Source: Margaritifera margaritifera (Eukaryota; Mollusca; Bivalvia; Unionida; Margaritiferidae). Taken from it: a stretch of 64,000 nt of DNA. The stretch lies in the NCBI GenBank assembly GCA_029931535.1, contig JAQPZY010001692.1, forward strand, positions 454,501 to 518,500, given 5' to 3'. A program made the translations under genes and the position numbers. This document shows, in pieces, positions 11,111 to 22,629 of the stretch (the first letter of the stretch is position 1; every line of letters begins with the position of its first letter). The notes beneath the pieces were generated by a model that worked only from the letters and a program-made list of their open reading frames with translations, was not told the origin of the DNA and did no database searches.

Positions 11111-12590
11111 AATTAAAAAATGTTTAGGAGCAAATGCCATAAAAGGAATTCTATTATTTTGGAAGTTTCCAAACCTTTATCCCAATTTTGTTTTCAAAGT
11201 CTCTATCAACAACTGAGATAACCATTCTTGGCAAGCACGCTTCTTTTTTTTTTTTTTCCATTTCCAAAATTTTCATTAAGTGAAGACACTTTTGACCAAC
11301 CAGAATCGTTCTTACAAAGATCGTTGATTAAATAAAGTGCAGAACAAATACTATAACAAGGATCATTTTAATACTTAAATTATTGTGGAATGAGTAAGTA
11401 CATGTATTGGACTGTTATTTAAAAACCATATCTGAGATCATATAAATATGGACCACATCAAGAAAAATCAAATTCAGGCCACAAGAAAAGAGAAATGAAG
11501 CTTTAAAATGGGAAAAATCATCACTACTTGTGTCATTATGCTCACAAGACAAAACAGCTAAAAACTCTGCTGGTATATATTCTTGGTTTTTTATCATTCA
11601 TCTTCAAAGCCTCTGCAAACTTAAGACCATTTACTAGATCCCCTTGTATCTGTATAATCTACAGTTTATTTACTGTTTCAGATGTTCATTCCACAGTGTA
11701 GTGTGAATTCTGTTTTGCGAATTGAATCCCATTTCACAATCAACTGTATGTCAAGGCAGAACCACTGCAATTTTGACCACTCTGAATAATTTAGGAAACT
11801 GGTCTTCATGATATTCAAACATAATTTTCTATAATTCATGCACTTTGTCCCTATGATATTTTTGGTCCAATGTTCAAATTTTCTGTAAGGTCTAAAGATG
11901 TTGAGATGCCTGCTATTTCTGTATCACTGCTTCATGCAATCTCTTCGGTAAACAAAAGAACATAACTGAACATGTCCAACTGATGTTGTGATTGTGTGAT
12001 AACAGAGACACCAAATAACCAATCTTTCTTACTATATTGTACATTAAGATCAGTACATAACTGTAATTAATAATTGGTTGGAAATGCAACAAGACACCCG
12101 TTTTGTTTTTTTCCCGCTAAAAATTATGAAATACATTAGAGGACTCTCAAAATGAATCATCATCAACATGAAAGATTTGAGCTAACAGAATTATTTTTAC
12201 ATCCTTGTTTTGCAGTTTTATTGGATTAATATTCGTAATATAGGTAATTAAAATTTGGTGTCCTTTGTTACATCCATGAAATGATTATTCTTACTTATTT
12301 TACGTTATTTGGAATCATCCATGGTCTCACAACATCATTTTATACAATTAATGTCTGATTGGTCGTTTTTTTCTCTCTCCATATTCTGTTATTCTTAGCC
12401 AATATCAAAAAGTATTATTTAAACTTGATATCTAATAAGCAGGAACAGAAGCTGGCAAAACTAAAGTTCTTGAAAATGATTTGCGACACTCAAACCATTT
12501 CTGCATTAATTTAAAGTAAAACTGAACTCAATCACCAATTTACAGCTATTTATACTAAAAATTTGCAAACTATTTCCAAATGCACTGAAT
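11111..12590. other. RNF168-like intron, nothing recognised
   Basis: AT-rich sequence without a readable ORF, tRNA-like box pair, terminal repeat or tandem array. A T-run lies at 11245-11258. Confidence 0.5.
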
Positions 12591-12594
12591 TAAT

Positions 12595-13425
12595 ATACAC
12601 AGATCTTGCTCATTATAAAACTCATTGGACTTTATGACAACTTAAATTTATTTACCAAATTTAATCAAAATTGGATAAAATATACAGCTTCTTGTGTAGC
12701 AAAATGTTTGGTCGATCAGATACAGATCACCTCATAAATATGTGCAGATCTCGCTTATTATTTACCTCATTTGAAACCTTAATCACTTAAGTCTATATTT
12801 CTTGTCTTATCAAAATTGGATCAGAAATACGAGTTACAGAATGGTAACAAGCTCAGCCAATCAGATGCAAGATCACCTCATAAACATGATTGTATCTTGC
12901 TCATTATCAAAGCTTTTCTGAGATCTTGATGATACAAGTATACATTCCAAGTTAGATCAAAATCAGTTTATTCAAATGCACTCCACAGTGGTAACAAGCT
13001 CAGTCAATCAGATGCATCATAATATTACGATTATGCATTGATCTTGTTCATTATCAAACCTGTCAGAGACTTTCATGATATAAGCATATATTAAAAGTTT
13101 GATCAAATTTGGATAAAAAATACAGACTTCAGAGTGATAAAAAACTCAATCAATCAGATTCAAGATAACCTCATTAATATATATATGTGGATCTTCCTCA
13201 TTATTGACTCATCTGAGCTCTTGAGGATGTAAGTATATATTCCAGGCTTAATCAAAGTCAGATCAGAAATATGGCCTCCAGAGTGGTAACAAGATCGCCT
13301 CATTAATATGCATAGCTCTCGACCATATTCAAACTTATCTGAGATATAGATGATATAAACCTATTTTCCTAGCTTGATGAAAATTGGATCAAAAACAAGA
13401 CCTAAAAGAATGCTAATAAGCAAAT
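12595..13425. repeat. About 150-bp diverged tandem repeat, about six copies
   Basis: Units share GATCTTGCTCATTATCAAAC, a TCTGAGATCTTGATGATA phrase, a TTTGATCAAAATTGGATCA phrase, GTGGTAACAAGCTCAG and TCAGATGCAAGATCACCTCA. They are strongly diverged from one another, so the array is old. There is no coding potential. Confidence 0.75.
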
Positions 13426-13534
13426 GTTGAGGGACATATTACGAACTAACGGCCATACCATATCACACTGAGCCATTTCTACTCCATGAAGACTCAAGAA
13501 ACATGTAAAAGAAAGTGAAATTTTGATTACTGTC

Positions 13535-13740
13535 TATACTCACGTATAATCCGGGTCCAAACGCAAACAACACAGACCCTGATCTGCCGTCGCATAATGC
13601 GCTGGCAGATCAGGGTCTATGCTGTTTGTTCTACTGATTAGTCCTTACAAACTGCATAGACCCAGTTCTGCCAGCGCATTATGTGATAGCAGATCTGGGT
13701 CTATGCCGTTTGCAGTTGGTATCGGCTTATATGCAAGTAT
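13535..13740. mobile_element. Palindromic MITE, long form (second copy at 63166)
   Basis: Termini are TATACTCACGTATAATCCGG at the left and, inverted, CGGCTTATATGCAAGTATA at the right. Inside are further inverted segments around CAGATCAGGGTCTATGC and TGCCAGCGCATTATG, giving nested hairpins. A shorter relative with the same ends sits at 63166-63294. Its right end stops 18 bp beyond the donor of the RNF168-like exon at 13759-13835. Confidence 0.65.
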
Positions 13741-13758
13741 ATATGGTAATTAGTGTAC

Positions 13759-13835
13759 CTTTTGAATCTCTTCTTCATACTCTCTTCTTATTTCCCCTGG
13801 TTTTGCTATGCTCACATTAGGTAATACCTGTTCCC
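13759..13835 (-). CDS. RNF168-like exon 2
   Basis: The minus-strand acceptor is CTTACTTACAG. The two leading bases complete the glycine codon begun by the RING exon (phase 1). Twenty-five codons then follow, ending AAG/GTACAC. The peptide contains VSIAKPGEIRREYEEEIQK, which matches the conserved stretch after the RING in RNF168 proteins, where a K-P-G-E-I-R-(K/R)-E-Y-E-E-E block starts the long charged helix. It joins in phase 0 to exon 10164-10325. Confidence 0.75.
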
Positions 13836-13884
13836 CTGTAAGTAAGAGTAGGAAATATCAGCAAAACAATTAAAGTGTAGCAAA

Positions 13885-14680
13885 ACAAGAGTCCCTTGAT
13901 GGGACTGACACTCTACTGTCTGAAAAGAATTTCCAAGAATTAAATATAAGGCATTTCTTTTTTAACTGTCGAGTGTTGAAACCAACTCTGATATTCTTGA
14001 GCGATAAGATTTTCAAATTAGCCACTGAGAAAGGGATATTGGCAGCATCTTTTTCATTTAGGACAAACTAGACACCATTAGAAGACTTTTGGTGGAAACT
14101 CCATGCTGATATCACCATCCACTCACAAGAATTAGTAATAAAATTTTCAATATGTTCATTGTAGCAGCCATATTTTAGGTCAGATCGTCATCCTTTTCAT
14201 TCAGGACAAACTAGATATCATAATTTGTCTTCCAGTGAAAACTTCACGTCGATATGACTTTCCATTTAGGAAAAGTAGCAATAACAAGATTTTCAAGATG
14301 GCTGCAATGTTGGCCATCCTGAATGTCAGATCGGCACCATTTCCATCTAGTACAAACCAGACATCACAAGAAGTCTTCTGGTGAAAACCAAATTTTGATA
14401 TGACTTTCCATCTAAGGGGAATTGCAATTAGGTTTTCAATATGGCAACTACGGCAGCCATATTGGACATCAGATTGGCACCATTTTCATCGAGGACCAAA
14501 TATATATATCAGAAGTCGTCAGTTAAACCCCCATGTTGATCTGACCATCCATTCAGGAGGCATAGCAATAGATTTTTAAGATGGCTGCTGTGGTGGTTAT
14601 ATTGGATGTCAGAATTTGTAAAATTTCATGGCAATCATTGAAGTAGTTTAGGAGGAGTAGTGATAATGGATACAGGTCAT
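13885..14680. repeat. Second copy of the CAAGATGG-type interspersed repeat
   Basis: It begins with GAGTCCCTTGATGGGACTGA and AAAGAATTTCCAAGAATT, then has units with TTTTCAAGATGGCTGC, TTGGCACCATTTTCATC and CTTTCCATTTAGG. It is the same family as 8805-9855. Further fragments at 15515-15622, 15896-15980 and 17160-17290 look like the rest of this copy, split by later insertions. Confidence 0.65.
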
Positions 14681-14800
14681 TTTGGCCCCAAACCAGTTTG
14701 GTCCAGGATGATTTAATTGTTTTTTTTTTATCTACCATGTCAACCGGGACGGTTTGGCCCACATATATGGGATGTTTTGGCCCATTATACTTTATTATAG
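14676..14800. mobile_element. Short interspersed element with TTTGGCCCACATA end
   Basis: It contains GGTCATTTTGGCCCCAAACC and CCGGGACGGTTTGGCCCACA. Related sequence occurs at 45455-45560 in the first TMEM256 intron (GGGACGTTTCGGCCCACATA) and as a scrap near 18250. No clear target duplication can be read. Confidence 0.4.
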
Positions 14801-15261
14801 ACAGTATATAAAAAGTTCATGTAGATTCAGTAAACATTTGTGACTTATTACATGTATACATATGAATATGATGTGATTCAAGTTTAATTTCTAACTGAAA
14901 TAAAAGTTATGTGCAAAAGTTGTGTATTTTGCATGTGTGTGATTTGCATGTTTAACTATTTATACATTGAATTTGTACATTTAAGCAAAGGAAAATATGA
15001 ATGTGATTTTTCTAGTTAAAAATATGTAATTTTAATGTACATGTATTGTGCAAAAGTGAAAAAAGAATAAACAACATTTTTCATGTGCAAGTATGTCTTG
15101 TGTTTGTAATGTTACCAACATTAAATTAAATAAATACTAATAATGGTACCTTTTATTGGTTTTTAATAAATGTATTATTTCAATTACACTTGGTTAAGTA
15201 AATGCTTGTCAATGTTCATTTTTCTTATCATCAGCTTTGGTATCAGATTGATTAATGTATG

Positions 15262-15515
15262 CAACTGATTTTCGGTTGGCTGACCATCCATGTTTCTCAA
15301 TGCCGACCATAGCACTCCTCCCCCCCCCAATTTTTTTTAAAAATAAAAAATAAATAAATCATATTGCCAAAATTGATTTGTGCATCTAATTGAGCCGGTT
15401 TTGCTTAGTACTTTGAAGTGCTTGAAATATTATTTGATTTATATATAATGTCAAAAAAACTGCATACCCTAATTTTAAAACCAGTGCAATAGGAAACATA
15501 TTTTTTTTTGGCCTA
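15262..15515. mobile_element. Harbinger-like MITE, older copy
   Basis: This is a direct relative of 15626-15895, sharing CATATTGCCAAAATTGATTT, GTGCATCTAATTGAG and the 3' end GGAAACATATTTTTTTTTGGCC. Its left end is diverged (TTTTCGGTTGGCTGACC). The right end abuts TAA and then resumes the CAAGATGG-type repeat. Confidence 0.55.
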
Positions 15516-15625
15516 ATGGACATCAGATTTGCACCATTTTCATTTAGGATCAACTAGACATCATATGTCTTTTAATGAAAACCCCATGTTGATATGACCA
15601 TACATTTCAGGAGGAGTAGTGATAA

Positions 15626-15895
15626 GGCCAAAAAAAAAAAAAAAAAAATGTGTTTCCGGTTGGACGACCGTCTCCGTTTCTCGTTGCCGACCCTAGCACT
15701 TTTTCCCCACGCCACCCAAAATCACATTGCCAAAATTGATTTGTGCATCTAATTGAGCTGGTTTTGTTCAGTACTTTGAAGCGCTCAAAATATTATTTGA
15801 TTTATATATAATATTAAAAAAAAAAAAAAAAATACCTGCCTACCCGAATTTTAAAACCAGTGCACTAGGAAACACACATATTATTTTTTTGGGCC
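15626..15895. mobile_element. Harbinger-like MITE, 270 bp, with TAA target duplication
   Basis: The left end is GGCC, an A-run, then ATGTGTTTCC. The right end read inverted is GGCCC, an A-rich run, then ATATGTGTGTTTCC. TAA flanks both sides (15623-15625 and 15896-15898). Removing the insert restores a GTGATAACAAGATTTTC phrase that occurs uninterrupted elsewhere in the CAAGATGG repeat. A 3-bp TAA/TWA duplication is the PIF/Harbinger signature. It is non-coding. Confidence 0.65.
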
Positions 15896-15898
15896 TAA

Positions 15899-18800
15899 CA
15901 AGATTTTCACAATGGCCACTGTGGTAGCCATATTGAATGTCCAAGCAGCACCATTTTCATTTAGGACCAACTAGACCATGGCAGCGTTCAAAAAATCTGA
16001 TAGTCTGACGCCCGGGGCTCCCCTAATTTCATATCGGGCCCCTCCTATATTTTAAGTGAAAAGTCTGTCAGACTTGTCAAACAAAAAAATCTAAATTTGC
16101 CTGAGAAAACTTCAATCTCGCTAACTAAATGCAGACTTTTATTTTAGTATTGTTGATATATTATCAATATTTATCCCCATGTGGGTCCCTTAGTCATTTG
16201 AAGTTTGTCTACTGATTGTAATTATATAGAAAGTTGTAAACTTTGTGTACAAAGCGAGGCATGTGATTAATGAATCGGGAATAGATTGCCCTGGGTTACA
16301 TGTACCTATAATTAGTGCTCAGTTGGGTTCAGGGAATAAATTGAGCTGCCCCTTGCTCACACTTCGCATTCCATTCTGAATCGTACACCACCTTCGGTCT
16401 TCGAAAGTATTTACCTGGGCCAGTTACTATCTAGCTGAGGATTATTTAATCCCTTTATACCTTACAAAATTTCAAATCAAACCTTGTTCTGTCTGTGCAA
16501 ACTTTTTAAATTTAGAAAAATAAAGTTGTTCACGAGAGCAATGTTAAAGAAATGCTATTTATAGTACAAGCACAGCCTAATACACGTCCTAAGGTGCATG
16601 CTTGCGATGCGGATCCTCACACAGGTAAAACTAAAAGTCAGTACATTTATACTGTATAAAACGTGCACAATACCATCTGCTATTATCAGTAAAATAAAAA
16701 TAACGGCTACGAAACTACATTGAAAACAATTTCTGAATCATAAAAATGTAATGTAAGTAGAATATAGACTTTATCATTTCTTTGTTAATTATATGCCACA
16801 AATTTCCAAAATAATGCAGTCTGAATAAAAATGGCATTATAATATTTTAGTAAAAATCACAATTAAGTTCATTTAAAGTAGTAACTAATGTAGACATTAT
16901 TATTATTGTAGAAGACAAAAAAACATATACACATGCATGCAGAATAAGTAATAATTAAAATAATAATTAATTATAATGTCTACATTAGATGATCTTTTTA
17001 ATTGCAATGTGCAACGTCATGTGAAAAACAAAATAGTAAAACATAGGGCCATTTTGGTCACAAGGTATTGGAGTCAGGGCTTGCGGATTTTGAGTCAGGG
17101 CTTGTGAATTTTTTCAAGGCACCAGCCCTGGGCCTGTGTCTCAAATTATTTTTCTTTGAACACTGACCATGGGATGAATGTGTGTGTTTGTGTAAAATTT
17201 CAAGGCAATCCTCTAAGTAGTTTATTAGAAATGGCGATAACAAACTTTTTCTAACAGACGGATGGACATCTATCACCAGTAGAGCTAATAAAACTGTGTA
17301 CTTAATTGTCTTGAAATTTAGGACGCCAATCTATAAACCATGTGTTTAAAGTGGTCAATGGAATAAAATTCCATATGAAGAAAGAAAATATACCAAATGT
17401 CAAAATAATCTTTTGGGTGTTGAATTCCATTGCCTTGATGATCTATTCTCTCTCTCTTTCTCTCTCGCTGGTTTTTCTGTCTCTTCCCTTTATATTACAA
17501 CATGATGGTTTCCCATATAATAGAACTTTGAATGTACTTGAATCATATGCCTGTATATATGACCTGAGTATGATGCTTTTGCTAATGAAGTTTTGTTATG
17601 TTCCATTCTTTTCTGTAACATAGATCTTTATGTACACAAAATGTCATCTTTTTGATCCTTAACTGGACCACTAATTACAGGCACTATTAGCTGCAGTCTC
17701 TTTAAGTTAATATCCATGGGTTTAGGACCACTGGAGTCAACATAAATCAAAGTCTTAAATACAACAGAAAGAAGACAATGTCACTAATCCATTTTGAAAC
17801 AAAGACTACAGCGAGTAGAATATTCAAAATACCAACAAAAACTGTGCTCATTAAAACTGGCAACAAATTATTTATGTCCCAACTGTGATTTCTTGCTGGA
17901 AATAGTAATAGAATAATTTCTATACTTAGCTTAACTACCTTTCATTCAAATGATCAATATATTTTACATTTAAAAAAAAAGTTTTTATGCATTGTTTTCA
18001 CCACAAATAATTTATGCAACACATGTAATTCTGTGGTTCAACCACAGCAACACAGGAGCATATGTGACTTGTGGTCAAGACTGCAGCATCGCATATGTGG
18101 CAGATGTAAGTTACCCATAATAATAATAGTGGTAGTAGTAGCATGCTTTATATCAAATAATAAAATGTTCACAAATTGTATTTCATATTTTACCTGACAG
18201 TTATGACAATAACTGGATACATATGTGCAACAACAGTATGTAGGTCAAAACATCTCAGCCGAATTGTCCTGACCAAAAGTAGCATTTGGGTTTAATCAGT
18301 TTTTGGATGGAAATGACCCTGAGCCATGATAAAAAGTAACAGATTGATGAATATCGCATGATAGACAACAAACAATCCCATAGGCTCTTCAGGTCCCAAA
18401 TCAGGGCTTGAAAAATGTTGTTTCCGACACACTGGTCCAGGACCAGTAGGATTCTACACTGCCCAAGTCCATGTAAACCAAGTATTGGTACAGTGTACAG
18501 AATATAAACAAAACACAGGAAATATCAACAAAAATGGCACTGTGGTCTCTAACAGAATTGTTGTTGCAGATGAATTTCCTGTGCTAGATCAATACTTAAA
18601 CTCGCCTAGAACAGTTGGTAAGGCCATAATGTCAATGTTTTCTTTTAGTTGATTTTGAGGAAAGACAAACATTTGACTGACAAGGATCAAGCTCAGACTG
18701 GTGCTCAGCATATTATTGTGAAATCAATAAATTTCTCCATAATGTAACAGTTGCACTCTACAGTTATGGTAGTAAGTACTTCTGAAAGAGGGACAGATAT

Positions 18801-19833
18801 AAGGTGAAGTTATGTGCATATGTAACAAGCACAAATCGAGAGAATGTTGGCATGCCTCTTTGTTAAGTTCATGTACAGTGATGGAAATTTCTTTGTATAT
18901 GTTCTCAGGGAAACAATATACTGTCTAAAGCAGACCACTGATCGAAATCGCTGCTCCCATTTGCTGGAAAAACAAACCTGAACTAGTCCGAAGTTAACAA
19001 ACTTTAGCAATTATAATACAAAAAATGATATTTTTCCCCCCAGAGTGGACAACATTAGCTTCTGAAATGGCAACAAACGAATTTAAATGTTTTTAAAAAA
19101 TTAAAATGTTATTGCCTAGTTTTTTTTCCAATTTACCACTGAAGTCCAGGAAGTGAAGATGACCAAATGGAGCTCTTTTGAGAGATGCTCATCTGACATA
19201 AGGAAAAGTTGTATATTCACCAACTAAAATTACACCCATCAATAAAAACCCAAAACAAAGGGAATCAAAACTTGTATTAACAATATCCATGATATACAAG
19301 GTCTTTTTTAAAATTACTAAATTTAACAGCGAGGAAAACTGGAAAATGAATTCTCTTTAAACATCATATTCTGTGCAAAGTACAAAAATGTACAGCTGCA
19401 CCTATAACACCAGTGTCACACTATGGAATGACTGACTGCATCAGTGCACTTGTATAACACTTTTCAAATGTTTCAAGGATTAAAAGGCACATTGTATTCA
19501 ATTGATAGGAACAATCAAGAAATATTTAAAGTCCAACGGGCTAGTGCTGGTAATATATGACAGGCTTGCAGCCAAAAAAGATCGGTCCCAGACCTCGGAC
19601 CAACGTAATTTTCGGGCCCTGCGAATACATTCTATATAATTTAAAAAGGGTTTCTATGAGGGTGAACAATATACGATGTTTCTATTATAATTTACATGTA
19701 TGGACCACGCAGTCTGAAATAAAGAATTATTATATTATTTTATCTTATAAATCTATAAATACAAAATAAAAAGGAAGAATTCGAAATCCCTAAAGGGGTT
19801 TAATAGTCACAGTTGAAGTAAGTCTAGTTTTAC
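15899..19833. other. First large intron of the RNF168-like gene, mostly featureless
   Basis: It holds fragments of the CAAGATGG repeat (15899-15980, 17160-17290), a (CT)n tract (17447-17466) and no supportable gene. A short plus-strand segment at 18050-18110 has acceptor- and donor-like ends but is only about 20 codons and is not called. Confidence 0.5.
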
Positions 19834-20128
19834 CATCTTCTTCCTCCTCCTCTATTCCCTGCAACCTTCGTTCTACTTTATCAGGAAACAATCTCTTCAC
19901 CTCGTTCCACCTCGATTCGTTGACCAGAGTGTTTGTCCTGGAAGCCCTTCTAGTCCAAGTCGAAATTCGCATCCTACACATCGGACAAGTCAAGTTTGCT
20001 TCTTTGACATTCTTTTTGAAGCAGGGTAAACACAGTTCGTGTTTACATGGCATAGTGACTGGTTGAATCAGAACGTACAAACATATTGGACAGGTGTTGT
20101 CCTCTAAATTTGTGCCCCTACTTTCCAT
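19834..20128 (-). CDS. RNF168-like RING-finger E3 ubiquitin ligase, exon 1
   Basis: ATG at 20128 opens 98 codons ending GAAGATG/GTAAAAC (phase 1), which joins exon 13759-13835 in frame. Residues 13-51 form a C3HC4 RING: C13, C16, C28, H30, C33, C36, C48 and C51, with the typical CPICL and PVTMPCKH phrases. After the RING, STWTRRASRTNTLVNESRW and a basic/acidic run (DKVERRLQ, then GIEEEEED) follow the layout of RNF168/RNF169, nuclear E3 enzymes that ubiquitinate H2A-type histones at DNA double-strand breaks and recruit repair factors. Without splicing the frame stops 14 codons past the donor. The family call rests on RING plus downstream motifs; a generic RING ligase is the alternative. Promoter elements upstream are not evident. 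Confidence 0.75.
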
Positions 20129-21389
20129 TGTTGCAATAACTTATGTATGTCTACAAACAATACATAATTATTAAATAAAAAATGCAAAAAATTAACCGCA
20201 TCCTTTGGCGCGCGGTCAAAACGGAAATAACCTGAACAATGACACCTATATAAATAAAGAACGATAACTACATGACGTGATACAAACGGTGCACCGGCCT
20301 GTTTAATAGTCGAAATTAACATCCTATGCGTCATATAATACGAATCTGGCATCACGGTACCAATTGTTTTCGATAGACCTCAATGCTAATGTTTGGTGCA
20401 ATAAATATAAGTTCTATCCTACTTCATCATGCGTGACACACACTGTCAAAGAGATTGTCAATTTGGCAAGGACATAACCAGGTACTACATTGCATTTAAG
20501 ATTGATAACTCTACTGGAACTAAACAGGGATAAGAGTATCCAGTCACAACAGAGACATTTTCAATGATGTGTATCACATTTTTAAAAAATCGTAAAAAAT
20601 ACAAAATATGATCTAGATGTGAATTAACATAATCTCTTAAGTTGCAAAGAGACTCAACTTTTTTTAAAAAACCTGACAGAATCTACAACTCTTACATAAT
20701 GCACCAATCACAGCTAGTTTTGTTGCTTATTTCTGAATACACCGTAAGCTCCGCCCCCTGACTTACGCAATTGGTACCGTTATACCATCTATTGTTACAA
20801 TGGTTGTCTGTACCCTTGGTGTTATGGGCAAATTTTGGTGTCTGACATATTAGTTACATTCTTTGAATGTGACGAGTTTATTCAAGTAATTTGGCGTTGT
20901 TTTGTGAAGTATATTATATTCCTCGGTTGCCATGCATCTTTAATAATATGTAAAGTTGGAAGATTTGCTTTTCTTAACAGAGAATCATATGAACTATGAA
21001 AATCATCATACGCCAAAATTAGTCACTTTTTCATTTTGTCAGAATTTTGTCAATGCGGTAATAATTAAAATGTGACCTAATGAACCATTGTAAATCATTA
21101 ACTTAACAAATTTTGTGGACAAATAGCGGTTTGATACGTTGTACTTGTCTTTATGCATTCTGGCAGATCTTTTATGGTAAAACTGTGAGCATTTTTATCA
21201 TGGCTAATGAATTGGAATTTCCAGGCACTGGACTACTGGATGCAAGCCAGTCAATAAGTATATTACTCTCATTTTGTTAAACAGATTTGAGATTAATTGG
21301 ATCTTTATGGGTGTACTAGATTATGTTGTCATGGGTGTACTAGATGGTGTTGTCATGAGTGTACTAGATGGTGTTGTCATCTGCGTAAT
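20129..21389. other. Upstream region of the RNF168-like gene
   Basis: A CG-containing patch (GGCGCGCGGTCAAAACGG near 20206-20223) lies close upstream of the RING exon and may belong to its promoter; no TATA box is evident. GGTACCAATTG near 20357 and its inverse CAATTGGTACC near 20769 flank about 400 bp. A short tandem repeat (GTGTACTAGATGGTGTTGTC, about three copies) occupies 21307-21380. Confidence 0.4.
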
Positions 21390-21560
21390 TATGTTGTATG
21401 TTTAGTGAAGTAGAAAATCTCATTTATAAAGATAATAAATATGAGAGGTTTGAATACAGAGCCTTGCGGTACTCCTTCGGGAGTAGTATAGTGGGGAACG
21501 TGAGACAAAAAATCCTGTATGAAGCTCAAGAGAGGGGTGGGGGTGAGGGAGTTTTAGAAA
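21390..21560 (-). pseudogene. LINE reverse-transcriptase fragment
   Basis: The minus strand reads ...FIQDFLSHVP..TTPE followed by GVPQGSVFKPLIFIIFINEI. This is the conserved RT block G(V/I)PQGSVLGPLLF.IFIND of Jockey/CR1-type non-LTR retrotransposons. No catalytic FADD-type box follows before stops, so only a scrap remains. The plus-strand ORF over the same bases is its shadow. Confidence 0.65.
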
Positions 21561-21604
21561 TGTTGGTTATCCTAAATTTTACGATTCTCACCGAACATTG
21601 CTAC

Positions 21605-22030
21605 GAATGTTACTGTCAGCAAGATGTATTTCAAACATATTGAGTATCAAGTTAGGCAGATTTTCATTCATCAGTTTAATAAATATTACCAATTTCGCCA
21701 GCCGAGCATTGACTCTAACCTTTGTTTACTCATTGTGTAGCTTGCAAATAGTGTTGTCCAGACCATGTTAAATATTTACCAACCCCAGCACGGACTGATA
21801 TTACACTGCTACATTACATAGGACTACAATTGTAGTTGTTTGGTGAGAGAGATTTTCAGTTTTTTTCCACTTTACTGGCAGCAAATTTTATTACAAAAAT
21901 ATTCAATGTCAAGCGGATGCCCTATTCCTTTGCTTGATAATTATATGAGCAGAAATTGTGTTGCAATTTTAATGCTTTTTATGAGGCAGATTTTTTTTTT
22001 TCTGTAGTCAGTCTGTTGCAAAATGACAGT
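21605..22030. repeat. Segment duplicated in direct orientation at 23305-23605
   Basis: TTACTGTCAGCAAGATGTAT here corresponds to TTACTGGCAGCAAGTTGTAT at about 23304, and the correspondence continues for about 300 bp with substitutions and indels (ATTCATCAGTTTAATAAATA against ATTCAGCAGTTTGTTATAAA; GTTTGGTGAGAGAGATTT against GTTTGGCGAGAGCGATTT). It is non-coding. Confidence 0.6.
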
Positions 22031-22629
22031 TTTGTTACTATCCTTCTGTAAAAATGAAATGGGACTCTGTTCACGTTTGAAAAAAAGGAAAAACTAAAAC
22101 CCAACGAGAGAGAGAGAGAGAGGGGGGGGGGAGGGGAGTCCAAATTAAAAGAAATAAAACGACACTTTGGCCTCTAACGTGAATTTAACAAAATTAATAG
22201 TTTAACCACAAACAATAATGATAAGTATTATTATATCCCTCAATAAGGGTAGGTAAAACATCTATCCATTTTTCAGTTTGATTTTGAGTTCAGTATTTCC
22301 ACAATATCGTCTTAAGAGTTCGATTAAATCTATCTATAACAGACTCTTTTTTGTCGTATTTAGTGTAAAAGTATTCTATATTTTCTTTCTACAATGTTTC
22401 CTTCACCTTTCAGTTGTAAATGTCTTTCCATCCTTCTGCTTTTTTCTCACTGAAATATATATGAAATCGGTGTGCATGTCTTTTTTCACCTTTTAAGCCC
22501 AAATGTATTTTCAGAAAACATCTATCATTGTCAAGAGGTACTTGTATCCACTGTTGTATTTTTCATACGCTTGGATATCAACAATGTTTGTGTGTCACTG
22601 ATCATCCATGTGACTAATATAGACAGTAG

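Noticed and set aside
18050..18110. Short plus-strand exon-like segment (AYVTCGQDCSIAYVAD) with AG and GTAAGT ends
   Set aside because: Too short to support alone, no partner exon on that strand nearby.
21398..21643. 81-codon plus ORF
   Set aside because: Shadow of the minus-strand LINE RT motif GVPQGSVFKPL.
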